Assembly: GCF_010119935.1 (NCBI RefSeq) | Contig: NZ_CP048209.1 | Coordinates: 5,311,501-5,375,500 of the forward strand | Direction of reading: 5' to 3' | Length of the DNA: 64,000 nt | From: Paenibacillus lycopersici | GTDB taxonomy: Bacteria > Bacillota > Bacilli > Paenibacillales > Paenibacillaceae | Part shown: positions 55,401 through 63,731 of the stretch, piece by piece | How the letters are laid out: each line of letters starts with the position of its first letter | Position numbering within the stretch: the stretch's first letter is position 1 | Notes under the pieces: model-generated | The model's input: the letters and a program-made list of their open reading frames with translations, nothing else | Databases searched by the model: none | What the model was told of the DNA's origin: nothing | Program-made: the position numbers and the translations under genes

Positions 55401-55477
55401 CTCCGCGAGGTTTCTTCGAACGCATCGTCCTGCAAAGACAAGAATAGCCTCCTACGTATCCCGCGAATCCTGCGTAT

Positions 55478-55656
55478 CGGACCGAGGATGCGTTATTCAG
55501 TCAAAATTGGCGTTTTGGACGTCACAATCGGACACAGGATCCGTTATCGCCTCCGGAAAGAGCCGAAAACCAGTCTTTCGGGCGAAATAGCGGATCTCCT
55601 GTCCGGCAGCGCGCGAAAAAACATGAAAATCAGGCAATAGCGGATCGCCTGTCCGG
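55478..55656 (-). repeat. Dispersed ~178-bp repeat with paired inverted ends, copy 2
   Basis: The element is the reverse complement of the one at 21944-22121: two motifs CGGACnnAGGATnCG (55478 and 55529) then two inverted ATAGCGGATCnCCTGTCCG (55587 and 55637). Internal sequence also aligns in the inverted sense, for example AATAGCGGAT and TTTTCGC stretches. Confidence 0.75.
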
Positions 55657-55841
55657 ACCGACACCTCGGATGGCATCGACAGGGACTGGCGGTCATCGAA
55701 TAAATGGTTCAGTAGGCAAGCGACGGCTTTAACGAAGCGCGCTCCGAACTGCCTGCGCTATCCGGCATCATCCAATACAGCATTCGCGACAATCCACGCA
55801 GCCACTCCGGCGGCAGCGCGTTTCCACGCCGGAAAATATGT

Positions 55842-55864
55842 AAAAAGACCCCGAAGGGTCTTTG
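55842..55864 (-). terminator. Terminator of the CotF-like gene
   Basis: AAAGACCC-TTCG-GGGTCTTT is followed by TTAC on the minus strand, 28 bases past the CotF-like stop. Together with the last stem bases this gives a five-T run. Confidence 0.85.
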
Positions 55865-55891
55865 CTTGTCGAATTCCGGGATCCCGGCCGA

Positions 55892-56365
55892 TTACATGTA
55901 TGTCGGATTGTGACCCTGCGCATGCTGCCCGCCCTGCTGCCCCATATGCTGCTGTCCCATGAATTGGGGCTGCATTTGCATCTGCATCTGCATTTGCTGC
56001 TGTTGATTTTGATACTGCGAATTACGGAACGCGGACTGGCCGAAGCCGATCTGATGCAGGAACTGCTCCGTCTTGTGCTCGGTCTGCTGGTTCTGCTGCA
56101 GCGCCTTGTCGATATCCTGACGCAGCGCCGGAGACGAGGTGCTGTACATATTGTTCTGTTCCATGACTTTATACAGCTGTCCCTGCATCTGCAGCGTGCT
56201 GTTGAGCAGGTTCGTGAACAACTGGCGAACAGACTGGCAGCTGGCTTCCGTCGCGGCGGTTGCGTATTCGTTAACGACGCGTTTCAAATCCGCCAGGACG
56301 GTATACGCCAAATCCTCGTCCGACAGCATAGGATGGGAATGGGCTTGTCCTTGATGTTGTTGCAT
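55892..56365 (-). CDS. Spore coat protein, CotF-like
   Basis: The 157-residue protein has a helical CotF-type core ('MLSDEDLAYTVLADLKRVVNEYATAATEASCQSVRQLFTNLLNSTLQMQGQLYKVMEQNNMY', about 13-75) and a tail of Gln/Met repeats ('QQMQMQMQMQPQF'). It should be assembled in the mother-cell-derived coat. ATG 56365 has GGGAGGA upstream. The preceding small gene encodes a relative. Confidence 0.85.
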   Translation of the reverse strand: MQQHQGQAHSHPMLSDEDLAYTVLADLKRVVNEYATAATEASCQSVRQLFTNLLNSTLQMQGQLYKVMEQNNMYSTSSPALRQDIDKALQQNQQTEHKTEQFLHQIGFGQSAFRNSQYQNQQQQMQMQMQMQPQFMGQQHMGQQGGQHAQGHNPTYM

Positions 56366-56426
56366 GTCGATGAATCCTCCCGGTCGCTTAAGTATGGTTT
56401 TACTCCGTCATAGCCGTACGTAATCG

Positions 56427-56654
56427 TCAGTGCGACTGCGGCTGCGTAGGCGCAAGCTGCTGGTGCTGTCCGATGGCATGAAGCAGCATCTGCGTATGCT
56501 GTTGATGCGTTTGAATCATATGCATGCCGATTTGCTTCAAAGCCGGATTCGTGGCGGATGCCGCCAATACCGCGTTTTGCTTGATGAGCAAGTCCTCGTT
56601 CGAGATAGAGTCCACCAAGTACTCCAGCTCTTTGCCTGTCAATGCTTGAATCAA
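56427..56654 (-). CDS. Small spore coat-associated protein
   Basis: The 75-residue protein ('IQALTGKELEYLVDSISNEDLLIKQNAVLAASATNPALKQIGMHMIQTHQQHTQMLL...') ends in a Gln/His-rich tail and resembles the N-terminal half of CotF-type proteins. AGGAGGG stands six bases before TTG 56654, so that start is favoured; an ATG at 56675 lies upstream of the ribosome site. It directly precedes the CotF-like gene. Confidence 0.75.
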   Translation of the reverse strand: MIQALTGKELEYLVDSISNEDLLIKQNAVLAASATNPALKQIGMHMIQTHQQHTQMLLHAIGQHQQLAPTQPQSH

Positions 56655-56765
56655 GACAATCCCTCCTGTTTCCATGGATTTTTAACCCTCGTGTAGTATG
56701 TCCCCGGGCTTTGCTTCCTATGTAACGCTTCTTCCCCGAAGGGAAGAACCGGTCGCGGCCGATCG

Positions 56766-57431
56766 TTACGGCAGATGTACCGTCTTCACGTGGTCGAAAT
56801 GCAGATAAACGGAGCTGCCGCCGGCGGTAGACAGTTCGATGATGTTCTGGTCGATGCTTTTGAGCACGCCGATTTTGTTCGGATTCTCGCCCAGATCCAG
56901 AATGACGAACTCGCCGATGAGCTTGCGGAGCTGCTGGTCGAACGTGCGGGCCAGCGTGATCGGCGACGGCTTGAGCGGGAATTGTTCGGGCGTCAGCGTG
57001 TAAGGCGTGACGTTCGGATTGTACGGAATGAGAAATTTCAGATGCGTGAGCGACACGACCACCGAATGGTACACAGGCGAATAGAATACGAAAAAATCAT
57101 TCATGACGCTCGTCAAATAACCGTGGATCGATTGATTGCCGGTAATGTAGATTTCGGAAAACATGCCCTTGGCGTTCATCAGCACTTTGCGGTAGGAAAT
57201 CGGATCGTTCTGCGGCTCGAAAGGCAGATCCGGCACTTGAAATTCCTGCGAGTCGGGTTTGGCAAGCCGCAGCTGCTGAACATGAATGAGCGGGATGTAC
57301 AGGAATTGCGTACCGTTATGAACAACGAGTATGTCTTGGCCCATATCGATGAGCTTGCCTTGGATCGGCAGCGATTTGCCGGAGATATCAAGCTCGACGT
57401 AACGGTCTAGCAACGGGTGACGGTGTTTCAT
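56766..57431 (-). CDS. CotB/DUF2642-related spore protein
   Basis: The 221-residue protein has two LSm-like beta modules ('YVELDISGKSLPIQGKLIDMGQDILVVHNGTQFLYIPLIHVQQLRL' at about 11-56; 'QQLRKLIGEFVILDLGENPNKIGVLKSIDQNIIELSTAGGSSVYLHFDHVKTVHL' at the end) that resemble the CotB/DUF2642 fold. The middle contains a third degenerate module. It lacks the Ser/Arg-rich tail. AAAGGAGG precedes ATG 57431. Context is the spore-coat block. Confidence 0.7.
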   Translation of the reverse strand: MKHRHPLLDRYVELDISGKSLPIQGKLIDMGQDILVVHNGTQFLYIPLIHVQQLRLAKPDSQEFQVPDLPFEPQNDPISYRKVLMNAKGMFSEIYITGNQSIHGYLTSVMNDFFVFYSPVYHSVVVSLTHLKFLIPYNPNVTPYTLTPEQFPLKPSPITLARTFDQQLRKLIGEFVILDLGENPNKIGVLKSIDQNIIELSTAGGSSVYLHFDHVKTVHLP

Positions 57432-57558
57432 GAAATCGACCTCCTTTCATCCAGTTAATTGCGTCCGGGCTCTAATTCAGCGGGCCGGCTGCACAGGCGT
57501 GAACGGAGATTCAGGTCGGTCAGCGACTACGTCCCGGCCGCGATAACATACATGTTGT

Positions 57559-57807
57559 TCAGGAGGACGACGGAATCGCCGGCCCCCCGCCGGAGGCGTC
57601 CACAATCACATAGATACCGAACGCAAACAAGAGGAAGCCAGGGAGTCTTCGCCGCCAAAATCTCCAGCACGGAGCGATTCGCGGCCGTATTGCAAGGTAA
57701 GATGCGGAGCCGGCAGCGGCTTCGACAGCCGGCGGCTTGCGCCCGGAGCCGGGCCCATAGGGACCCGGCCCGGATCGCCGCCGCGAATCAATGTGAGCTG
57801 CCGTCAT
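57559..57807 (-). CDS. Doubtful 82-residue ORF with one transmembrane segment
   Basis: The frame starts 16 bases after the CotB-like stop and ends with a hydrophobic stretch ('LPGFLLFAFGIYVIVDASGG'). No good ribosome site is seen and there is no family. The surrounding 57432-57823 gap otherwise holds nothing I recognise. It may be spurious. Confidence 0.25.
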   Translation of the reverse strand: MTAAHIDSRRRSGPGPYGPGSGRKPPAVEAAAGSASYLAIRPRIAPCWRFWRRRLPGFLLFAFGIYVIVDASGGGPAIPSSS

Positions 57808-57823
57808 CCGCCGAAGCGTGCAA

Positions 57824-58636
57824 TCAGCCTTTCTTGCCCCGCAGCGTACTGGAGGTTTTACCGCTTTTCTTGCCGGATTTGCTGCTCTTGCTGCTCGTGT
57901 TGCGGCTGCTCGTGTTACGGTTGCTTGCATTGCGGTTGCCGCCGGAGGACGAGTTGCGGTTGCCCCGGGACGAAGAATTGCGGTTGCCGCCGGAGGAGTT
58001 GCGATTGCCGCCGGACGAGGAATTGCGGTTGCCGCCGGAACCGCTGCTGCCTCTGCTGCCGCGGCTTGCGTAGATGCCGGCCGTGTTGACCGTCTTGATA
58101 TGGTAGAGCGGGATTTGCACCAGTTCCGGACCGACGACGAGCAGCAGCGCTTCGCTGCCGACTTGCGCGATGAAGCCTTCGATGCGCTCAGGACCGCCCC
58201 AGTTGATTTGAACGAATTTGCGCGTCAGGTGTTGAAGCACGCCGACGAAGCTGTTCGCCATGATATACGTACGCGTTCCTCCCGTGCGGGTACCGCGCGA
58301 GCCGCGGGAACCGCCGGAGCCTGCCGCAAGGTCGGTTACGCTTTTCACATGGCTGGAGTTGACGTAAACGTGTCCGCCTGTCGATTTAAGCACCAGGTAG
58401 CCGGGTTGAACGCCGATCAGCATACCTTCCAACGATTCGGGACCGCCGCGGTTGATGCGCACGTTCATGCCGACTTTGTCGTTCATGAATTGGCTGCCGC
58501 TTTTGCAAGATTTGCTGCTCTTGTGGTGATTGTGCTGCATGCTTCCTTGTTCCTGCTGCATGCCTTGATCGGCAAGCATGCCGTAAGGTTTGTAGCTGAC
58601 TGCATCGTTAGTCATGTTACCCCAGCATAAACTCAT
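57824..58636 (-). CDS. CotB-like spore coat protein with Ser/Arg/Asn/Gly repeat tail
   Basis: The 270-residue protein has two CotB-type LSm modules, marked by 'INRGGPESLEGMLIGVQPGYLVLK' and 'INWGGPERIEGFIAQVGSEALLLV', and then a low-complexity tail of GGNRNSSS-like repeats followed by 'SSKSSKSGKKSGK' and lysines (about 200-270). B. subtilis CotB has the same motif pattern and a serine-rich tail phosphorylated by CotH. GGAGGG lies eight bases before ATG 58636. A divergent repeat-rich gene and cotH lie next. Confidence 0.85.
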   Translation of the reverse strand: MSLCWGNMTNDAVSYKPYGMLADQGMQQEQGSMQHNHHKSSKSCKSGSQFMNDKVGMNVRINRGGPESLEGMLIGVQPGYLVLKSTGGHVYVNSSHVKSVTDLAAGSGGSRGSRGTRTGGTRTYIMANSFVGVLQHLTRKFVQINWGGPERIEGFIAQVGSEALLLVVGPELVQIPLYHIKTVNTAGIYASRGSRGSSGSGGNRNSSSGGNRNSSGGNRNSSSRGNRNSSSGGNRNASNRNTSSRNTSSKSSKSGKKSGKTSSTLRGKKG

Positions 58637-58936
58637 ACTGAAATCCCTCCGCATTAATAGATTCTGACTTTGCCCCATGAAGACCAAAGGGTGCAAACAC
58701 GATCCGATACTTGCTGTCATAACGGTTCATTCTACTCGCTTCGGCGTTCATCCCTCCAATGCTTGCCCCAGTGAAATCTATCATGGGAGACAATTTATAA
58801 TGTATTTATATGTATCCGGTATCCATAGGGTACTAGATTGTCATCTATTTCTAATAAGTTGAGTCAATAACCCGGTGCGATTGATAGATTCGACACATAG
58901 CTTGTATAGAATCTATTAAAAGGAGTTGAAGTTGGG
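58637..58936. other. Divergent intergenic region of the coat module
   Basis: 300 bases between the CotB-like and repeat-protein genes, AT-rich in the middle. CATAGGGTA near 58826 and CATAGCTTG near 58895 resemble sigma-K -10 elements on the plus strand, but no matching -35 is seen at 16 bases. No gene is present. Confidence 0.4.
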
Positions 58937-59254
58937 ATGGCTAAGACGCAAAAGAATAACTATGGAGGCGGCAACTGCACGCAAGGGAACCGGACGCAAG
59001 GCACGCGAGGGGACCGCACGCAAGGCACGCGGGGGGATCGCACGCAAGGCACGCGAGGGGATCGCACGCAAGGCACGCGAGGGGATCGCACGCAAGGCAC
59101 GCGGGGGGATCGCGGTAACTGCACGCAAGGGGATCGCGGCAACCGCTCCCAGGGCAACCGCACTCAGGGCAACCGCTCCCAGGGCAACCGCTCCCAGGGC
59201 AACCGCACTCAGGGCGGTTCCCGCGGTCATAACAGCGGCTGGGGCAGCAAATAA
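58937..59254 (+). CDS. CotG-like repeat protein, candidate CotH kinase substrate
   Basis: The 105-residue protein is almost entirely repeats: five TQGTRGDR octads (residues 20-59, 24 bp each) followed by about six GNR[ST]Q pentads, ending GGSRGHNSGWGSK. It is rich in Thr, Ser, Gln, Gly, Arg and Asp, with two Cys (14 and 62) and no signal peptide. AAAAGGAG precedes ATG 58937. It lies between CotB-like and cotH genes, where Bacillus species have the Ser/Lys/Arg repeat protein CotG. The repeats are unrelated in sequence, so this is a positional and functional analogue by inference. Confidence 0.75.
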   Translation: MAKTQKNNYGGGNCTQGNRTQGTRGDRTQGTRGDRTQGTRGDRTQGTRGDRTQGTRGDRGNCTQGDRGNRSQGNRTQGNRSQGNRSQGNRTQGGSRGHNSGWGSK

Positions 59255-59297
59255 GGAGTGACCGATAGACGATCGCCCGCATAGTGTAAATAAGCTG

Positions 59298-59330
59298 AAG
59301 CCTATCGAATGCGATAGGCTTTATCTTTTG
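59298..59330 (+). terminator. Hairpin between the CotG-like and cotH genes
   Basis: AAGCCTATCG-AATG-CGATAGGCTT is followed by TATCTTTTG. It would reduce read-through into cotH, which starts 18 bases later. Confidence 0.75.
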
Positions 59331-59347
59331 CCTAAGGAGATGGTCTA

Positions 59348-60421
59348 ATGTCCGGGGAAGGGCTGCCTACGCGCAAAATAACGATTGACGAGGACGATCT
59401 GCGCCGTCTTCAGGCTGACGTATGGAGCAATGAATTCGCGCCCGTCAAGCTTGAACTGAACGGCAAGACGATGGACGCCAAGCTGCGGTTTCGCGGAGGC
59501 CACACACGCAACTATCCGAAGAAATCCTACGAGATCCATTACGGCGACAACGGCATTCTCCATTGGAACGCGGAGTTCGACGACCCGTCGATGATCCGCA
59601 ATGCGCTGTCGTTCCGTTTCTTCAATATGATGGGGGTGCCGGCGCCGCGCACGAAGCATATGTGGCTGGAATGGAACGGCTATCCGCACGGGGTGTACCT
59701 GGAAATCGAATCGGTCGACTCGGCCTTCTTCCGCAGGCGCAGCATCGGCTCCAAGTCGCTGATCTACGCGGTCAACGACAAGGCGAATTTCGGTCTGATC
59801 GATCCCGAAACCGACGAGCGCAAGCAAACGCTGCTGGAAGGCTATCGGGTGATGAAAGGAAACGCGAACACGGAGAAGCGGCTCATTCGTTTCGTAGGCA
59901 GCATCAATCGCCTGCGGAAGAGCTCGCTGCGTTCTCTTCTGGTCAATCGGCTTGACGTAACGGTCTATTTGAAGTGGCTGGCAGGCGCGGTGTTGACGGG
60001 AAACTATGACGGGTTCGATCAGAATTACGCGCTTTACGAACATGCATCGACGGGGAAATACCGGATTATTCCTTGGGATTACGAGGGTACTTGGGGACGG
60101 AACTGCTACGGGAAGCTCTGCGGCAGCGATTTGGTCGACGTAAAGGGCTACAACATGCTGACCCGCAAATTGCTGGCTTTCAAACCTTACCGGCAGGCAT
60201 ACCGCAAAATTTTGGCGGCGATGCTGGAAAGCAAATTCACGCTCGACGCCATCGAACCAGAAATCGACAGCCTGTACGAGCGGATTACGCCGGCGATCCG
60301 GGACGATTTCACGCGCAAATGGCCCTTCCACTCCTTCGAAGACGAGCCGGAATTGTTCCGCAGCTACATCCGGGAGCGCAGGGCCATTATTAAAGAAGAA
60401 TTGCGTACGTGGACGAATTGA
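59348..60421 (+). CDS. cotH: Spore coat kinase CotH
   Basis: The 357-residue protein has CotH features: 'VKLELNGKTMDAKLRFRGGHTRNYPKKSYEIHYGDN' at about 37-75, 'RNALSFRFFNMMGVPAPRTKHMWLEWNGYPHGVYLEIESVD', 'GNYDGFDQNYALYEHASTGKYRIIPWDYEGTWGRNCYGK', the last with the acidic residues needed for catalysis in the family. CotH is an atypical protein kinase that phosphorylates serines in CotB and CotG during outer-coat assembly. Length matches the Bacillus enzyme (about 360). AAGGAG lies eight bases before ATG 59348. A terminator lies between it and the upstream repeat gene. Confidence 0.92.
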   Translation: MSGEGLPTRKITIDEDDLRRLQADVWSNEFAPVKLELNGKTMDAKLRFRGGHTRNYPKKSYEIHYGDNGILHWNAEFDDPSMIRNALSFRFFNMMGVPAPRTKHMWLEWNGYPHGVYLEIESVDSAFFRRRSIGSKSLIYAVNDKANFGLIDPETDERKQTLLEGYRVMKGNANTEKRLIRFVGSINRLRKSSLRSLLVNRLDVTVYLKWLAGAVLTGNYDGFDQNYALYEHASTGKYRIIPWDYEGTWGRNCYGKLCGSDLVDVKGYNMLTRKLLAFKPYRQAYRKILAAMLESKFTLDAIEPEIDSLYERITPAIRDDFTRKWPFHSFEDEPELFRSYIRERRAIIKEELRTWTN

Positions 60422-60543
60422 CCGTAAGCGGCAAGGCCAAGCCGACGGCTTCGCCGTGCCGTTCCAAGCCAAGCCGGCATGAATGACGCTGAACGACTCG
60501 GTTTGCCGCCAGGCATTGTGCGGCGAACGGCATGTGATGCAGC

Positions 60544-61461
60544 TTAAAACAAATCCATACTTAAATAGCGTTCGCCGCTGTCCGGGGCGATGCAGAGCAC
60601 CCGCCCGCCCGATCCGATCCGGCGGGCCTGTTCCATGGCGGTCCAGACGGCGGCGCCGGAGGAAGGTCCGAGCAGCAGCCCCTCCTCCCGGGCAAGCCGG
60701 CGCATCGTACCGATCGCCGCATCGTCCGATACTTGCACGATTTCATCGTAAACGGACGTATTCAGGATGCGCGGCACGAATCCCGGGCTCGTGCCGACCA
60801 GCTTATGCGGGCCCGGCTTGCCGCCGGACAGCACGGGCGAGCCGAGCGGCTCGACGACGGCGACGTACAGTCCGGGAATGGCGGCTTTCAGCGTTTCGCC
60901 CGTGCCCGTGATCGTGCCGCCGGTTCCGGCCGTGGCCACGAATACGTCCAGCCGGCCTTCCGTCTGGCGAAGAATTTCCTGTGCGGTCGTGACGCGGTGA
61001 ATATCCGGATTCGCTTCGTTCTCGAATTGGTTCGGAATGTAGCTCCCCGGCCGCTCCGCCTGCAATTCCAGCGCGCGCTTGATCGCGCCCGGCATCCGCT
61101 CGGCCGCAGGCGTCAGCTCGACTTCGGCACCGTACGCCCGGAGCAGCCCGATCCGTTCCTTCGTCATATTGTCGGGCATGACGAGAATAAGCTTGTACCC
61201 TTTGGCCGCCGCGTTCATGGCAAGGCCGATCCCGGTATTCCCGCTTGTCGGCTCGATAATGGTCGCGCCCGGCTTCAAGATGCCCTTCGCTTCGGCGGAC
61301 GCGATGAGCGCGTATGCCGCCCGGTCCTTGACGCTTCCGCTCGGGTTGAAGCGCTCCAGCTTCACCAGCACCTCGGCGGCTCCCCGCTCCTTCATGCGCC
61401 GGAGCGCCACGACGGGCGTTTCCCCGATTAATTTCGTAATATCGTTCACAATGCGCGGCAT
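60544..61461 (-). CDS. cysK: Cysteine synthase A (O-acetylserine thiol-lyase)
   Basis: The 305-residue PLP enzyme has the PLP lysine in 'NPSGSVKDRAA', 'EPTSGNTGIGLAM', 'VATAGTGGTITGTGE' and 'GPSSGAAVWTA'. It forms cysteine from O-acetylserine and sulfide. ATG 61461 (MPRIVNDITKLIGETPVV) is preceded by AGAGAGGAAG; the frame extends nine codons further. It follows an MFS transporter gene by 34 bases in the same direction. Assignment to CysK and not a cystathionine synthase paralogue is by overall resemblance. Confidence 0.88.
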   Translation of the reverse strand: MPRIVNDITKLIGETPVVALRRMKERGAAEVLVKLERFNPSGSVKDRAAYALIASAEAKGILKPGATIIEPTSGNTGIGLAMNAAAKGYKLILVMPDNMTKERIGLLRAYGAEVELTPAAERMPGAIKRALELQAERPGSYIPNQFENEANPDIHRVTTAQEILRQTEGRLDVFVATAGTGGTITGTGETLKAAIPGLYVAVVEPLGSPVLSGGKPGPHKLVGTSPGFVPRILNTSVYDEIVQVSDDAAIGTMRRLAREEGLLLGPSSGAAVWTAMEQARRIGSGGRVLCIAPDSGERYLSMDLF

Positions 61462-61495
61462 CGATTTCTTCCTCTCTCTACCCCTCACGATGCAA

Positions 61496-62761
61496 TCATG
61501 ACGAGGGTTCCTTTCTTCCTTGCACGGTCTTGCCCAGCAGGCCCCGCATCAGCAGCCAGCCTAATATCGGGAACGCGCCTACCGCCAGCATCAAGAATGG
61601 CACGACATAATCGGACTTCTCCATGAAAGGAAGCACGAGCAAATATGCCGCAACGCCGACGATGCGGCCGGCCGTCAGCCCCGCTTCGCGCAGGATGACG
61701 AACTCTTCGCGCTGCCTGGCGCTCTCTTCCGAGCTGCCGATCAAGTCAAACACCGTCGACGTCATCGGGATGATGTACAGCGGCATGAACAGCGCGGTGC
61801 CGATGCCGAAGATGAGCAGCGTCCGATAGGACAGCGGCCAGAAGAGCGGCGCGATAGCAGCCGTGACGGCGATCGCTCCGATCAGCATCGCGGCCCGCCG
61901 CCGTTCCGGCTTCAGCAAGCGTCCGATCAGCCAGAAGCTGACAAGCGCCACAAGCGATGTCACGAGCGAGAAGTTGCCGAGCTTGCCTTCGTTCTTCGTC
62001 GCCAGGAAGACAAGCAGGCCGATGAAGAACATGTAGACGCCTTCGCGGACGCCTTGGCACACGATCGCCGGAACGGCATGGCGCCAAGGATTGCCCCGCT
62101 CGCGCAGCTGGCGGAAGCCGTGCAGCCAGTCGTACGTGCCGCTCGACTCGCGCTTCTTCAGCCAGAAGCTGAGCACGACGGCGATGGCGAAGATGACCGA
62201 CGATATCGTGAAAATGATTGAATAGCCGCGTTCGCCCTTGCTCATCGTAATCAGCCAGCCCGAGATCCATGGCGCGACGATGCCCGCTCCCGAACCTAGC
62301 AGTCCCGCCCAGCCGTTGAATCGGTCGCGGTTGCCCGGCTCCGTCACTTCGAAATAGACGACGTTGAACGCGAGCCAGAACAAGCCGTTGCCGATGCCGA
62401 TCATGACGCCGAGCGGGACCGCATAGGCAACCGCCGACTTGCCGAGCAGCAGAACCGTGAAATAGAACAAGCCGGACAGCGCGACGCCGACCCGGAGACT
62501 GTTCATCTTGTTATGTTCCTTGACCCACTTCCCCGCAAGCCAGAACGTCAAGCCGCTGACGAGAAATTGCGTCAGATTGAACCAGCCGACCAAGGCGAAC
62601 GATTGGCTGGATTTCCACAGATAAATCGGCAGGAACGTCCCCGATAACGCGTTGGCCGTCCCAAGCAACGCCTGAACGGCGAGCAGCAGGACGGCTTGAC
62701 CGTCCAGCGAGCGTGTTTCGTAATCTCTTTTTCCGCCGCCTTCGTTCGAGACGGTCCGCAT
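61496..62761 (-). CDS. MFS-family transporter
   Basis: The 421-residue protein has about eleven or twelve hydrophobic segments, with the MFS gap motif region 'GKWVKEHNKMNSLRVGVALSG' and 'GNRDRFNGWAGLLGSGAGIVAPW'. ATG 62761 with AAGGAG nine bases upstream is used, but TTG 62821 with AGGAGG eight bases upstream is a serious alternative. Substrate is not known. It is upstream of cysK and may share its transcript. Confidence 0.82.
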   Translation of the reverse strand: MRTVSNEGGGKRDYETRSLDGQAVLLLAVQALLGTANALSGTFLPIYLWKSSQSFALVGWFNLTQFLVSGLTFWLAGKWVKEHNKMNSLRVGVALSGLFYFTVLLLGKSAVAYAVPLGVMIGIGNGLFWLAFNVVYFEVTEPGNRDRFNGWAGLLGSGAGIVAPWISGWLITMSKGERGYSIIFTISSVIFAIAVVLSFWLKKRESSGTYDWLHGFRQLRERGNPWRHAVPAIVCQGVREGVYMFFIGLLVFLATKNEGKLGNFSLVTSLVALVSFWLIGRLLKPERRRAAMLIGAIAVTAAIAPLFWPLSYRTLLIFGIGTALFMPLYIIPMTSTVFDLIGSSEESARQREEFVILREAGLTAGRIVGVAAYLLVLPFMEKSDYVVPFLMLAVGAFPILGWLLMRGLLGKTVQGRKEPSS

Positions 62762-63033
62762 ACGGGATTTCTCCTTGCCTGCGAACCAGCGCGATTGAAC
62801 GGCATGTTTACCCTGCTCCAAGCAGCATTCCTCCTGCCTGCTGAAATCAGGAGTCTGACCATGCGCGCAGCGGAAGACAATCCGATACCTGTTGCTCCGC
62901 TTGGTCAAAACTCATGGGAGTAAGGTACCCTCTTGCCGGATAACCATGCCGGGAATCGCGAATTGCATGAACTTGCCAGCGAATTCCTTCTTCATTAAGT
63001 TGCCTTGTTATGCTGCCTTGTGCCGGCCGTCCC

Positions 63034-63585
63034 TTACTGCTCGCCGGAGCCGGCAGACTCGGTCAGCAATTGAACGAGCCGTTCCTGATCCTCCACCGAC
63101 AAGCGGTTCTCCGTATGGAAGCAGGACGGGCATACGTACAGCACGAGCGCAAACGGCGTCGCCAGCACCGGCTCGCCGAGCGCGGCCGGAATTCGCGGCG
63201 CGAAGCGCTCGCCCGTGACGATCTGCGTGCCCGCCTCCAGCATCAGCTCCCGGCATGTCGGGCATTCCGGCGCTTCCAGCTGGTCGTCCAGCACGCGCTC
63301 CGTCGACTGTTCCAGCACGAGCCGGTCTTGGTTGTATTCACGGAAGTCAATCAGATCGTCCTGGCCATCCGTATCCCAGGCCGCATCCTCGCCGTCGACG
63401 TCCTGCTGCGCTTCGACGGCCTCGTCGTCGTTCAAATCCAGCTGCAGCGTGCGGTAGCCCGACAGCTCGTTCTCGCAGTGCGGGCAGTGCCGCTCGGGAC
63501 CGATCTCCTCGTCCCAGACGATTTCCGTCTGGCACCACGGGCATATTACCGGTCCTGCTTCCTCATGCTTATGTTGATTGCTCAT
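63034..63585 (-). CDS. Zinc-ribbon protein
   Basis: The 183-residue protein has CPWC ... CPHC near residues 15-36 and CPTC ... CPSC at about 109-155, two zinc-binding knuckle pairs, separated by an acidic region. No enzyme domain is seen. AGGAG precedes ATG 63585. A 25-residue membrane peptide and a DUF350 protein lie upstream in the same direction. Confidence 0.8.
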   Translation of the reverse strand: MSNQHKHEEAGPVICPWCQTEIVWDEEIGPERHCPHCENELSGYRTLQLDLNDDEAVEAQQDVDGEDAAWDTDGQDDLIDFREYNQDRLVLEQSTERVLDDQLEAPECPTCRELMLEAGTQIVTGERFAPRIPAALGEPVLATPFALVLYVCPSCFHTENRLSVEDQERLVQLLTESAGSGEQ

Positions 63586-63615
63586 AGAAACGTCGCTCCT
63601 TGCCGCTTGAAATAT

Positions 63616-63693
63616 CTACTGCATTAAATATATAACACCGATTATAACGAACAACGCGGCTAACGCGAACAGCGTTCCCCATAAATATTTCAT
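63616..63693 (-). CDS. 25-residue single-span membrane micropeptide
   Basis: ATG 63693 opens a complete short frame (MKYLWGTLFALAALFVIIGV...LMQ, stop TAG at 63616). Nearly the whole peptide is one hydrophobic helix with a basic Lys near the N-terminus. GGGGGAT lies upstream with long spacing. It fills an otherwise empty gap between the zinc-ribbon and DUF350 genes in the same direction. Confidence 0.5.
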   Translation of the reverse strand: MKYLWGTLFALAALFVIIGVIYLMQ

Positions 63694-63731
63694 CTGTGCA
63701 ACTATCCCCCAAGCTTATGCCCGCCGCCCGC

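Noticed and set aside
58826-58902. Sigma-K promoters for the CotG-like gene
   Set aside because: Two -10-like CATA motifs lack a matching -35 at 16 bases, so I did not list them as promoters.
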